Source of the DNA: Periplaneta americana
Lineage: Eukaryota; Arthropoda; Insecta; Blattodea; Blattidae
Direction of reading: 5' to 3'
Length of the DNA stretch: 64,000 nucleotides
Assembly (NCBI RefSeq): GCF_040183065.1
Contig: NW_027185502.1
Location: forward strand, 3,213,501-3,277,500
The notes beneath the pieces are model-generated. The model worked only from the letters and a program-made list of their open reading frames with translations. It did no database searches and was not told where the DNA came from. Below are positions 1-10,404 of the stretch, in pieces. The position numbers were made by a program, and so were the translations under genes. Position 1 is the first letter of the stretch. Every line of letters starts with the position of its first letter.

Positions 1-772
1 TTGAAATTTTTCAGAATTGTTAGTGTTCCTAAAAATAACTTTTATTTATCATATGCTTCTCCTTCATAACACTCAGTTATATAAAATATACACATTATCA
101 TCCTCCGTAAAATAGTTTTTAACAAATGTAATCTTCATCTTACGATGTTTGGGTGACGTTTTTAACATTGTGAGAATGGTCTTCATATAGTCTTTTCCAC
201 ATCATCTGAGTTCATCTCGGGGGAAGGGGAGGGGGAAAATTCCATCTTCACCTAGCTTCTGTTGCATCATCATTATCATCGTCGTCATCAACAATAAATT
301 ATGAATCAGGCCCTACTAGATCTTTTCGATCTCATTCAGTAGAATTTTCATATATTAAATTGAAATAAAGAACTCATGACATACTTTGCCAAGTAAAGAA
401 ATATTATGGTTTATAGTTTTATTTAATCCCTCTAGTGTTTGATTGTAATTTACTTCTCTGCGACAAATATTACACCAGATCACTTATCTGCCGTTTCCCT
501 ACTAAATTAGTGGTAAGTGTGATAATTATATGCAATATTGCTAATTACTAACTGTTTTAAATGCTACATTAAATTGGAATGATGACTAATTGATTAAATA
601 TCTGTAGTAGAATTATAAGTACCGGTAACAGAACTTTTTTACTTCGATTTGCAGATTTTTAAATTAAAAATAGAATTCATGTCACTTGATCTTCTTATAG
701 TTCTGTCCTTCATAGATTTTATATCTTAAATTATATAAAGTTTGTTATTTATAGATTTATTTTGAAATACAT
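1..772. other. AT-rich intergenic DNA
   Basis: No convincing coding exon, RNA gene or repeat boundary is visible; only short chance open frames. Confidence 0.6.
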
Positions 773-945
773 ATGTCTTTGTTTTGTTTTATAAAAGATG
801 CAGTTTTCTTTCTAGGAAATATATTTTCCGTTTATTTTGTAAAAGAAACATTTGTGTTCATGTGTTTGTTTTATTTTATAAAAGATGCATTTTCTTTCTA
901 GGAAATATATTTTCGTTTATTTTGTAAAAGAAACATGTGTTTTAT
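773..945. repeat. Two-copy tandem duplication, 87-bp period
   Basis: Two adjacent near-identical units share ATAAAAGATGCA (first copy at about 791, second at about 878), then TTCTAGGAAATATATTTT and TTTATTTTGTAAAAGAAACA. They differ by a few substitutions and single-base indels, so this is a simple local duplication rather than a long satellite array. Confidence 0.8.
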
Positions 946-1558
946 TGTTAATTTGTGTAATTATTCATTTTGTTTTTGTGTGTCATTAATTTTGTATTTA
1001 GTTACAATCTTTATTTATTTATTATTTAATGTGGTCTTATTTTTATTGTATCTGTTTTGTTATAAAGAATTTAAAAGAACAACTCTATAACTTTGCAATT
1101 AATTATGCTTGCAAGTCACAATGTTTCCTACATTGGAAATAAACATGACACTTGAAATTCGTGTATTCATTTATTAAATAAGTTTTATTGAAATACGAGA
1201 GCACCTAATTTAACAAATATGTTAAAATATTTCAATCACGCTTTGTACAAAACCGTACACAAATAAAGAATTGGACTAGGGTTATTTTCTTGCTACTATA
1301 TAAGGTGCAAGTCCAGCTGATGATGTCACAATGTTATTATACAATTTCCTTTACATGAAAGTTAACCATAAAGGAACAATGAGACATTTTAGACCTCCTT
1401 CCAATTTATCCTGTGATATATGTTTGAAATTTCTGCTTGATCTGTGTCAGCTGTTAGATGTTAGAACACTAATGTTGAATTCACAAGGAATCACTTGTCT
1501 GGGCTGACTTTGCTAACTGCCAAATGATACAAAATTGTAAAATATGGCAACATATATA
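946..1558. other. AT-rich intergenic DNA
   Basis: Nothing recognisable beyond short chance open frames. Confidence 0.5.
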
Positions 1559-1640
1559 CCAGTGGTTCCCAACCGGTGTGCCCCGGCACCGTAGGGTGCC
1601 GCGTGATCGGCTAAGGGGTGCCGCGAGATATTGAAATAAA
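1559..1640 (+). mobile_element. hAT-type transposon terminus (solo end)
   Basis: The stretch starting CCAGTGGTTCCCAACCGG and continuing with repeated GGTGCCGCG words has the form of hAT termini (CAGTGGTTCTCAAC-like). No matching inverted end was found downstream, so this is one end of a decayed element. Family assignment is by resemblance only. Confidence 0.5.
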
Positions 1641-2855
1641 CCAAAAAAAAAATTACTGTCTACTTAAGCCTAAAGTCTTGTGAGGTCTTGAAATAAAATA
1701 AGTCAAATTAATTACTCTCATGCACTACAGATCGATTCTTTTTTATGATTCAATTATACTTGTATCCGACTCCAGCAGATGGCATTACAGCCAATCCCTC
1801 TGTCTCTGACGAACATTCCCAATTCAGTATACTAGTATAGACTACTCGCTTCCTTAAGCAACAGGTAAATGTTACAGTGATATATAATACCCTATTCAAT
1901 TGAATTGAATGCTTTAAAATTATCAACATTTTTAGTAGTTGCAATCTAAGATTTAAGACCAAGAACAGCCTGTTTTTTTACTTACAAAGATGAATCCTTA
2001 TATAACTGTGACGTGATAACAATACGTTTAGAAAGTTCTTAAAGTCTAATTTTCATATTCGTGGGAAAAATTGAGACATACGTATATATTAAAATTACAA
2101 CTACTTCGCTGCATGGGCGATGGCATGGTTTTATATCCAGGGGTGGAGCACTACTCATTTATGTTCCAGTAAATATATTTATACATTATGTTAGTTTCAA
2201 TGTGAAACTCTTACCTGTTATTTTTGAAAGACAAAGTAGAAACATCTCGAAGACTGCTGGTCAAATCTTGTTATTACAACTTTGTTAAATGTAGCCTTCT
2301 GCGAAACAAGATGTTCCCTATGAAGACTGAGCATACAGAGTCCAATCTAGTTGTTCACTGCCAAGTCTTTACCCATCTTGAAGTGCTGAAAGTTCGTTCA
2401 CAAGGACGAATAATGGCTGGGAAAGCAAAGCAGATTTTAGTGGCTTGAGCCACTGTTGCAGTCATATGTATTAAGAAGCAAGTTCAAGAGCATCAATGGA
2501 AATTTTGTCACAAATTCTGATAGACCATAACTCTTTTCATTGCTCTGTTTCTACACTTAAATTTTTATTGATGTAGAATTATTATACCTGTGTAATGTTT
2601 TTAGAGAAACTATATTGAGCAACATTTTTCATTAATCTGAATGAGGGTGGGAGGAAGCAACAGTGAATTGTTTAATAGTTGAGCAATTTGTACTTTTCCA
2701 TTGCTAGTTGTCAAAAATATAAATACACAATGGTTCGAAGAGTCAATCTCTCTTCGTCTTCAGGTGAAAAACCTCATAACAAACAGGTAACCTGTCTGAC
2801 TGATCGATGGCCGTTAGTTTAGTGCGAAATATAAAGACGGAAAACTCAATGTCAT
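1641..2855. other. Intergenic DNA without recognised genes
   Basis: Open frames of up to 75 codons occur but have no recognisable domain, promoter or splice context. Part of this stretch could be the interior of the hAT element whose end lies at 1559. Confidence 0.45.
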
Positions 2856-3576
2856 AGTTAATATTAGAGGAGAAAAATTCGCTCCGCCGCCGGGGATCGA
2901 ACCCGGGTCCTTGGTTCTACGTACCAAGCACTCTCACCATTGAGCTACGCCAAAGTCCAATCCAGAGCACCGGATCGAACCCCTCTCCTCCAGTGTTTTT
3001 CCTTTTGTGGCCTGACTCCAAGTTGGGCATGTATGTTGACATTTTATTAAGTCAACTGCCATTATACGATTTTTAGTAGATTTTTCTAGCATATTTCTGT
3101 ACAGATTACTGTGCATATTACTGTGGAATCCCGGCCACCAAGTCACTCAACTGAGTGCGCTCCTTGTATAATGGCAGTTGACTGGCAGAGCGAATTTTTC
3201 TCATCTAATATTAATTGCTACCATAACAGATATATTCTGTAGGACCAAAATAATAATCTTTAGTAGATTCTTTTAGCAACAATGCATATTTCTGTACAGA
3301 TTACTGTGCATATTACTGTGGAATCCCGGCCACCAAGTCACTCAATTGAGTGCGCTCCTTGTATAATGTCAGTTGACTTAATAAAATGTCAACATGCCAA
3401 CTTGGTGTCAGGCCACAAAGTCAGTAGGGAAAAACACTGGAGGAGAGGGGTTCGATCCGGTGCTATGGATTGGACTTCGGCGTAGTTCAATGATGAGAGT
3501 GCTTGGTACGTAGAACCAAGGACTCAGGTTCGATCCCCGGGAGTGGAGCGAATTTTTCTTCTCTAATATTAATTGT
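2856..3576. repeat. Inverted pair of tRNA-derived SINE-like repeats
   Basis: The left arm (about 2856-3066) reappears reverse-complemented at about 3364-3576, outer ends TTAATATTAGAGGAGAAAAA and its complement. Each arm holds a tRNA-like module (2884-2951 on minus, 3479-3546 on plus) with an A-box-like GCGTAGCTCAATGG and a B-box GGTTCGATCCCC; a GTA anticodon loop can be drawn, recalling tRNA-Tyr. A second B-box-like GGGTTCGATCC lies just before each module, suggesting a dimeric head. The acceptor arms do not pair, so these are not working tRNA genes. A central block (about 3078-3181) is also directly repeated at 3285-3374. Confidence 0.75.
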
Positions 3577-3632
3577 TAGCATAACAGATATATTCTGTAG
3601 GACCAGAAAAATAATAATCTTTAGTAGATTCC
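3549..3632. repeat. Direct repeat of segment 3189-3270
   Basis: The roughly 80-bp stretch running from GAATTTTTCT through CAGATATATTCTGTAGGACC to CTTTAGTAGATT occurs at about 3189-3270 and again here. It forms part of the rearranged SINE-like cluster and shows that the block was duplicated both directly and in inverted orientation. Confidence 0.7.
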
Positions 3633-4218
3633 AATGTCATAAGCTGTTATAACGTTCATGTTGGTGGTTGTGTGCTATTTTGGCCAGGAAAACAATGGTT
3701 CTGTGATGAAATGACAATCTAAGTAGGGCACTCAGTAGATCTCTTCAGGGATAACTGAGGGATAGTTTGGTCTATTGAGACTGGTGAGACAATTGATGCA
3801 GGATTGATGGTTATTTCAGTGTGTAGGTCAGTAGCTAAATCTACAACTGATCTGATAATACTTTGGAAGAAGTGTGTTTTATGCAATCTGACCATTTCCA
3901 TGATTTTTAGAAGTTTATGTAGCCTATGTGAATTTTAACTGTGTATACATCCATCGAAACATTGGTAACAGGTTCGAATATGGCACTATATACCATGACC
4001 AAAAAAAAAAAAAAATTTTACAACTTATACAGAGCTTTTTATTTTAAAACTTCCCAGTCGAAATAACTACATTTATTTCAATTAATTTTAATTAAATAAA
4101 AACACCAATTTAGATATTCAGGAGGAAGTTTAAAACCAGTGTTAATTACATTTTAGGTTTCAGCCCCTCTCCCCACCCATTTTAAAATTTCAAATGGTAT
4201 CCCTATATTGTCTGTATA
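3633..4218. other. Intergenic DNA
   Basis: No gene recognised. It contains an A13 run at about 4001-4014 and otherwise unstructured AT-rich sequence. Confidence 0.45.
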
Positions 4219-4735
4219 CAGAAGAATCCCTCTTAACCGGCACCAAAGGGACCAGGCTAGTTCTGGATACGAGTTTTTGTCGGACAACTGAATAAATGCC
4301 GTTATATACCAAAAATTAGTTCATATTTCATGGTGCCAAATGCTGAAACTGCAGCTATGTGAAGCTTATTTCTCTATCACTTGCTCATAACTGAATAAAC
4401 ATAAAAACTGGGTGGATTTTCCTTATTAAAACACACCACACTATACCAATGTAAGTTTGTGCGAACTTCTAATGTGGCAACACTAACAGTCCGAACATAA
4501 CGAAATAAACATAAAAACTGTGTGGATTTTCTTTATTAAAACACATCACATAACACAAATAATAGACTAATTTTAAGTTCTAATATTCACTGAAAACGAA
4601 AGTTCATGCGAACTTCCTAATATGGCAAAATTGACGGCCGAAACTGTGGCAATGTGACAGATTTCGGTTCAGCCAAAAGTGCCGTTGTTTTGGTATTGTT
4701 GGTTATTTGGGTGCCAGTTACGAGGGATTTTACTA
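4219..4735. mobile_element. Pogo/Tigger-type non-autonomous DNA transposon
   Basis: The left end CAGAAGAATCCCTCTTAACC continues into GGCACC. The right end (about 4708-4735) reads GGTGCCAGTTACGAGGGATT and closes with TTACTA, an imperfect inverted copy. TA dinucleotides flank both sides (4217-4218 and 4736-4737), as expected for the Tc1/mariner/pogo superfamily. Inside, a roughly 55-bp block (ATAAACATAAAAACT-GGTGGATTTTC) is directly repeated at 4393 and 4503. No transposase frame survives. Confidence 0.65.
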
Positions 4736-4737
4736 TA

Positions 4738-6235
4738 TTTTATTTGAACAGTGGGGGAAAATTTTATGAAAACTATACATCTCGTGAGGTTGTGTGCTGT
4801 ATCAATCGAAAGCTAATAATATTGATATTGTGGAAAAATCTAAATGATTTGTATTGAAGTTCATAAAAAGCTTTAAAATTAAAAAATATGTACATTCATC
4901 GCAGCAAAGCGTATACTGTAGGACATCTTGCAGTTCGTTTCATAGTGTTGTGCAGAGGGCCGTGGTTCACATACTGGCTTTAAATGTACTTCATCTTCAT
5001 TTGTTATTAATACAGCTGTGTTATGTTTTTTTTATTGTCATCAATGGTATCAGTAATGTGGGGCTTTGTGTATAGGAAAGGCTATAGTTCAAGTAATGAA
5101 ATTTCAAACAATAAAATATCGAGTTTCTTTAAAACAATCAGAAATGTAGTTATCAAAGCGTTTTGTACATGTGAGATGTTGATATCACAGTATCATGCTT
5201 TTCGAGACCTCGATAATAATGGTTTAGTCATCTTTCAACTGTTGCATATTTTTTTCGTGTTTCACTATACGTGTGTTTTTTATCTGGTGTTACTAAGAAA
5301 GTAATAGTGTTGTTACGTTGTGAATTTAGTTCTTCTTCATTCGTTCATTATTATGAATGTAGCTGGTCTACCAAGAAAGTGTGGTAGAAATTTCAGAAAG
5401 TAATTGCATCAAGAACTCATATACGACTAATAATAATGTTGTTTGTAACTCGAAGAATCTAGAGATTGTTGTAACTTCATATTCAAGGTACATGTGTTGT
5501 TTATTTTTTTACCATTATTATCATCATAGGTAGCAGCATTTTATTGTGGCTATCAGTCTCTATCAAGCAGCAGTTACTGCTACAAGCCACTAGTTATAAA
5601 TTGAGTTTGAAAGAGTGTTCAATTATTTATACACATCATTTGTTTTCTACTGTCGCCCAGCAACCTGAATTGTTGTTATTGTTGACTAGAACTGAAGAGA
5701 ATAAAACTACAAAAGCCTATTGTTGAAATTATTGGACCGCGGATTTGTAGGTCCTAAAAAATGTTTTGGATGCTTAAAATAAGCTCTTTCAGTACCTCAG
5801 TTAAGCTTTGTAAAACATAAAATAGGCTCTAAAAGTATAGGATAGGAAAACATGATAGTAGGCCTATTAAAAAATTTAGTACAATGTTAACAAATTAGCA
5901 AACTTATTGACAAAGGCAAAGAAACCAACATTAGACTGAGGTTGTCGGGAAAATCAGTTTATAAGGAGAAAAAGAATATTCTACATCAACAGGTGTGACT
6001 GGGGGATTCTTCAATTTCTGCACATGTGCAACTAGAATGTTACAATCAACTACTTTGGGTTTCCCCACAAGAATATCTGCTGCTGCACAAAGTTCATTTA
6101 GGACCTTGTTTTTTTTTTTTTTTTTTTTTTTTGCAAAACGTTTTCCATTTTTTTTACACACTTTTTCTCCCGCATTTCCTGGTGCTTCCTTGATTTTTTG
6201 TTTGAACTCCTCCAGTAAAGCTACGTTTTCATAAA
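4738..6235. other. Intergenic DNA with poly-T tract
   Basis: No supported gene. A pure T run at about 6109-6132 creates open frames rich in Phe or Lys on both strands that should not be read as proteins. Two overlapping open frames at 4854-5304 have no recognised domain. Confidence 0.5.
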
Positions 6236-6375
6236 TAGGTTTCCCTGAAGGGAGTGGAAGGGGGAGTGGAAGATGTTGCGGGGAATGAGAGAGAGTGAAG
6301 GGAGAGAGAGGAGAGGAGGTAGGGGGATAAGTGGGAGAGGTGAGTAGGCGGACAGAGGGATAGAGAATAGAGAAT
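6236..6375. repeat. Purine-rich GA/GGGA low-complexity tract
   Basis: Degenerate GGGA, GAGAGA and GGAGAGG words run for about 130 bp on the plus strand, a strong purine/pyrimidine strand asymmetry. Confidence 0.8.
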
Positions 6376-6639
6376 AATAAAAGTCGAAGTTTGGCTTTAT
6401 ATTATTTATGTGTGGTTTTGATACTATGACAATGCTACGGTATGTAGAGGAGTTCAGAAATAGGCTGTATTACTCTCTAGCCAACAATGGAGCACATGTT
6501 GAACATTTAATTTAGAGAATTTAATAAATTAAGTAAACTGTGTTTTCATCTTACAAGCAACTGACAATGACAACAATCCAGGTTGCCAGGCGACAATAGC
6601 AAACAAAAGATGTGAGAACAAATGAATGAGATGTATAGA

Positions 6640-6770
6640 CAATTGAATTACTTACTTGGTCTGTGGATAAGCTTCGGGGCTTCTACCACGTTGTCTTGGT
6701 GTTGGTGGCTGACGTTTCAACCGCTGTGTTGTGGTCATCTTCAGAGCAGTTGTTGGATAAGGAAAAAGTC
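6640..6770 (-). mobile_element. Penelope-like element 3' tail fragment
   Basis: On the minus strand the sequence runs CTGAAGATGACCACAACACA, then GCGGTTGAAACGTCAGCC. This matches the CTGA-GATG...GAAACG pattern typical of Penelope 3' untranslated regions and is comparable to the tail at about 29530-29575. No coding part is attached. Confidence 0.5.
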
Positions 6771-6785
6771 TGCGAGCTCGTATAT

Positions 6786-7205
6786 ATATAGTAGTCTCTT
6801 ACTTACTTACAAATGGCTTTTAAGGAACCCGCAGGTTCATTGCCGCCCTCACATAAGCCCGCCATTGGTCCCTATACTGTGCAAGATTAATCCAGTCTCT
6901 ATCATCATATCCCACCTCCCCTCAAATCCATTTTAATATTACCTTCCCATCTACGTCTTGGCCTCCCCAAAGGTCTTTTTCCCTCTGGTCTCCCAACTAA
7001 CACTCTACATGCATTTCTAGATTCGTCCATATGTGCTACATGATCTGCCCATCTCAAACGTCTGGATTTAATATTCTTAATTATGTCAGATGAAGAATAC
7101 AATGCGTGCAGTTCTGCATTGTGTAACTTTCTCCATTCTCCTGTAACTTAATCCCTCTTAGCCCCAAATATTTTCCTAAGAACCTTATTCTCAAACACCC
7201 TAGAC
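6786..7205 (-). pseudogene. LINE reverse transcriptase C-terminal tail, broken
   Basis: Minus-strand translation gives the tail of a non-LTR retrotransposon ORF2: a stretch ending SRRLRWADHVAHMDESRN, followed by the GRP-GKRPLGRPRRRW motif and DNIKMDL-like residues. It parallels the longer and cleaner copy at 49040-49581. A premature stop and a shifted frame after KMDLR show decay. The upstream reverse transcriptase is absent, the usual 5' truncation of LINE copies. The clade is probably RTE-like, but that is not proven. Confidence 0.75.
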
Positions 7206-8540
7206 AATTGAATACTCTTCAAAATTTAAGTATGATAATATAGGGCTAAACTTTCTCCTCAATATCTAAATTGACGTGTTTTCGTTTAAATTAAATTAAA
7301 TTTAAATATTATTTAGACCGATAAGTTCTGAAATGAAAGCCTGGTATAATTGTGGTTAACTAATGTTGATTTCTTGGCAATAAAGCCATTAACATTCTTA
7401 CTTTTCACTATATCTCACACACAGTGGGTTTAGAGGAAAGGGTTGGACTTCACTTATGATGATTGATCCATATTCTCGTGAAGAAATAATTTCAATTTTA
7501 AGTGTTTTGACAGTCATTCACTGTGAGTAATTGAAAGGATGTAACTGCAGTTTTCCTTGGATACTTCAGAATTATATTTTGTTATACATTGAGACACTCC
7601 CATATTTTATTACTTGAAATTTCGTGGAAATATGATATTATATCTTGATATTTTGAGTTAATTAATATTTTAAATGTTGGAAATAATTATATAATTAATT
7701 AAACCATATGTCACACAAGCACAGTAAAGGTGTCATTTGAAACAGAAAGTCAGAAAGTTCGCCACATGTTGTCTGTGGGCACCTATATGTCTGGCACATG
7801 GTGCTGTCTGGCATCTTATATATCAAGAAATCTGTTGGTTCTATTTTTTCTGTTACAATAAATGCACAAGAAAAGGCACCCTGCATTGAGTGGTTGGTCC
7901 ATTGAAACAAAGTTGGAATGGGCAGTCAACAAAGGTTTAGAAAGCTGTATAACAGAACATCACATCTAGAGCAGGCATAGGCAATAAGTTGTCGTGCAGG
8001 CTCTGCTTACACCATCCATTCATTTCTCCCTCCACAAATATTTTACCGTCTGCATGTACGTATGGTAAGCAAAGGCTGAATCCGGTATCATACCATTCTA
8101 ATTAGGGTTGTATAAAGTGGTGAAATAAGTTGAATAATTATAAGTTTAGTTTTAATTTCCAAGAAACATGGGAACAAGAGTGTTTTGTCATTAATACTTT
8201 GAATAAAGATAAAGCTCAATGCTTTAACTGTTAAGTTGAAATTTACGTCAAATATTAGAATATCAGATGACACTATGATCTTGAACATAAGAAATGTTTT
8301 GACAGACATAAACTTTTAGGTAAGAGTTCAAATTAGGATTGTTAAAAATGGTTTGTATTAATAAAATACTTTTTGCATGCGAAGCAATATACTATTTTAA
8401 TTTAATTTGTTCCACAGTGTAAAATAGAAAGTTTTCAAGGATCTATGAGAAAAATTTGTTAATGGAAAAAGGCAACCCACAATCACTACTAGTTGAAAAT
8501 GCATCAAGTTATCGAATTTCAAAACACAGCCAGTGAAAAT
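7206..8540. other. Intergenic DNA
   Basis: No gene recognised. An open frame of 71 codons on the minus strand at 7695-7910 has four scattered Cys residues but no family signature. Confidence 0.45.
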
Positions 8541-8555
8541 ATCTGGTGAAACCTG

Positions 8556-8760
8556 CAAAGAATTGTATGAATTACTGGTATTGCCCAATGACAAATTTCC
8601 TAACTTAAGCAATTTTGCAGCTAAGATGCTGGCAATCTTTGTATCCACATATTACGTCTGCAAACAGTATTTTCTAAAATGAACCTCCTTAAAAATACTG
8701 CGCGTATATCTCTAACAGACTGTATCTGCTTTATGTTTATGTAGGAATAGTGTTCATCTT
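8556..8760 (+). pseudogene. hAT transposase C-terminal dimerisation-region relic
   Basis: The plus frame starting at 8556 contains LPNDKFPNLSNFAAKMLAIF, then VSTYYVCKQYFLK, and stops at TGA; the next residues would align as MNLLKN-like. This matches the hAT C-terminal pattern FPNL...AL..L..FGSTY.CE..FS.M...K seen in ZBED5/GTF2IRD2-type transposases, with the usual SxxxCExxFS core degenerated. No DDE core, zinc finger or terminal repeats are associated. It is a small old fragment. Confidence 0.6.
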
Positions 8761-9093
8761 AATATAGGTCAGTGGCGGGCAAAATGAACGCAACCCACAA
8801 GACAGGATTTAGATGGCAACTACATACTGTGGGAGGGGTTGCACTCTACAGTGTAGTGACGGATTTACAGACAGTTGCGCCACTACCTACCATATGTAAT
8901 TAGAATAGTCCATTCACGTGATATTTAATTAATCATTTTGAAAGCAATTTCTTCGAAATTGGGATTTATATCTGTGCTTGCTATTTTCAATTGCGCAAGG
9001 GGATGAGCATTGCTTAAGCGGGATCTGTGGCTGGACTTTATAAATTTCATTTTAGAAAACAGCCGTTCGCACTAGTAGGTTGATGAATACATA
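8761..9093. other. Intergenic DNA
   Basis: Nothing recognised. Confidence 0.4.
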
Positions 9094-9330
9094 CCGTCAT
9101 TTCCCATAACTACGGTCCTGGAACACAACTATGGTCCACGATACAACCATTCAAAGATCATTGTAGAAGTAACATAGACCGTTCGTAGATAGCTGCAGTG
9201 ACTTGAATTCAAACTACAGTACAGCAAGAATATAGATAAACGAGGTACTACGTTAAGGAGTACAAAATTTGAATAGTTGTATCGTGGACAATAGTTATGT
9301 TCCAGGACCATAGTTATGGGAAATGACGGT
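9094..9330. mobile_element. 237-bp MITE with about 57-bp terminal inverted repeats
   Basis: The left end CCGTCATTTCCCATAACTAC is mirrored by the right end GTTATGGGAAATGACGG. Identity continues for about 57 bp through GGTCCTGGAACA and GTCCACGATACAAC with only about four mismatches. TA dinucleotides flank both ends (9092-9093 and 9331-9332), consistent with a Tc1/mariner-type target. The roughly 120-bp centre is non-coding. Confidence 0.85.
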
Positions 9331-9332
9331 AC

Positions 9333-10326
9333 TCATTATTTTTTAAGCAAACTGTCTAAGCAGTGGATATGTAGTACTGGACATCTTTTAAAAAATTTTA
9401 GCCCCCAGTAGACCTTCACATTCTGCTTTCAAGAAGCCATCATTCTGCAAATCCAGTATCTCTAACTGCAATTCTGGGATAACATTTTCAATTTAAACAT
9501 GAAAAGGAGTGGCAAAAATATTGAAATCTTTCTCCATCCTTTGAAAATCACTGAATCTGTGTTCTTTGAACTCGTATAACAGGTGATCTATTGTAATAAT
9601 GTACATATTTAAGTTCGCGTCTTGAATATTTGTAACTGATCCTAAACATGAGAAATGAAAGAACCGCCTTTCTTGTAAGTGTGATATCCTCTCGATTCAT
9701 ATGATTCTGCGAAAAACATTGTATCACTAATTTAAGCTCCGAAGTACACCAATCCAGTATAATCTGCCACGTACACGTGCAGAATTTTCATGGAGTGGGG
9801 GAAGGGGAAGGTACAGGGTTAGTTTGATGCTTCTCTGAGGTCTGACGTCACTGCAGCAATGCCACAGAAATGCCCACCATTGATATAGACAGACTCGTCC
9901 TGACCAAACATTGTGGGTGATATAGACTACATTGATTATGTGTAATGAGTGCTAAGCTGTAGTAATCATACTAAAGCCTGTATTGCGTATTTGGCTTGCT
10001 TTAAATGTTTAATGTAATGGCATACCGCATTAGTTTTGCACACTCCTAAGCAGAAGACAAACCAAGTTCATGTAGTTAACTGTTGATATAAACACACTCA
10101 GCTATTTCCGAAATATTGTGAAAGGAGTGAACTCGATCATTTATAGCTGCCCACTATATTTGTGGGTTAGATAGTATGTGGCTGTACCTGCATTCACTAT
10201 AACACTTCTGCGTGTTTGTTGGCACTAATGGCTGCAGCATAGTTGTGTAGTACTCATGATGCGGCAGAACTGCAGATGACAGACGTAATATTTTTTTGAG
10301 GATGGTGGATGTGGATAATTTGTTAG
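9333..10326. other. Intergenic DNA upstream of the Gypsy element
   Basis: No gag frame, LTR or primer-binding site was identified here, although a complete Gypsy element would place them in this region. Confidence 0.5.
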
Positions 10327-10404
10327 CGTTTCCAATGCACCAAGGAGGTAGCTAATTCACATCGTTTTTTTTATAGTGGTATCCCCAGTAGGCCTATTCC
10401 ACTT

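Noticed and set aside
2884-2951. A true nuclear tRNA-Tyr gene on minus (and another on plus at 3479-3546).
   Set aside because: Boxes and a GTA loop are visible but the acceptor arms do not pair, and the modules sit in longer repeated SINE-like units.
5931-6234. Lys-rich or Phe-rich small proteins on both strands.
   Set aside because: Created by a 24-base T run; no other coding evidence.
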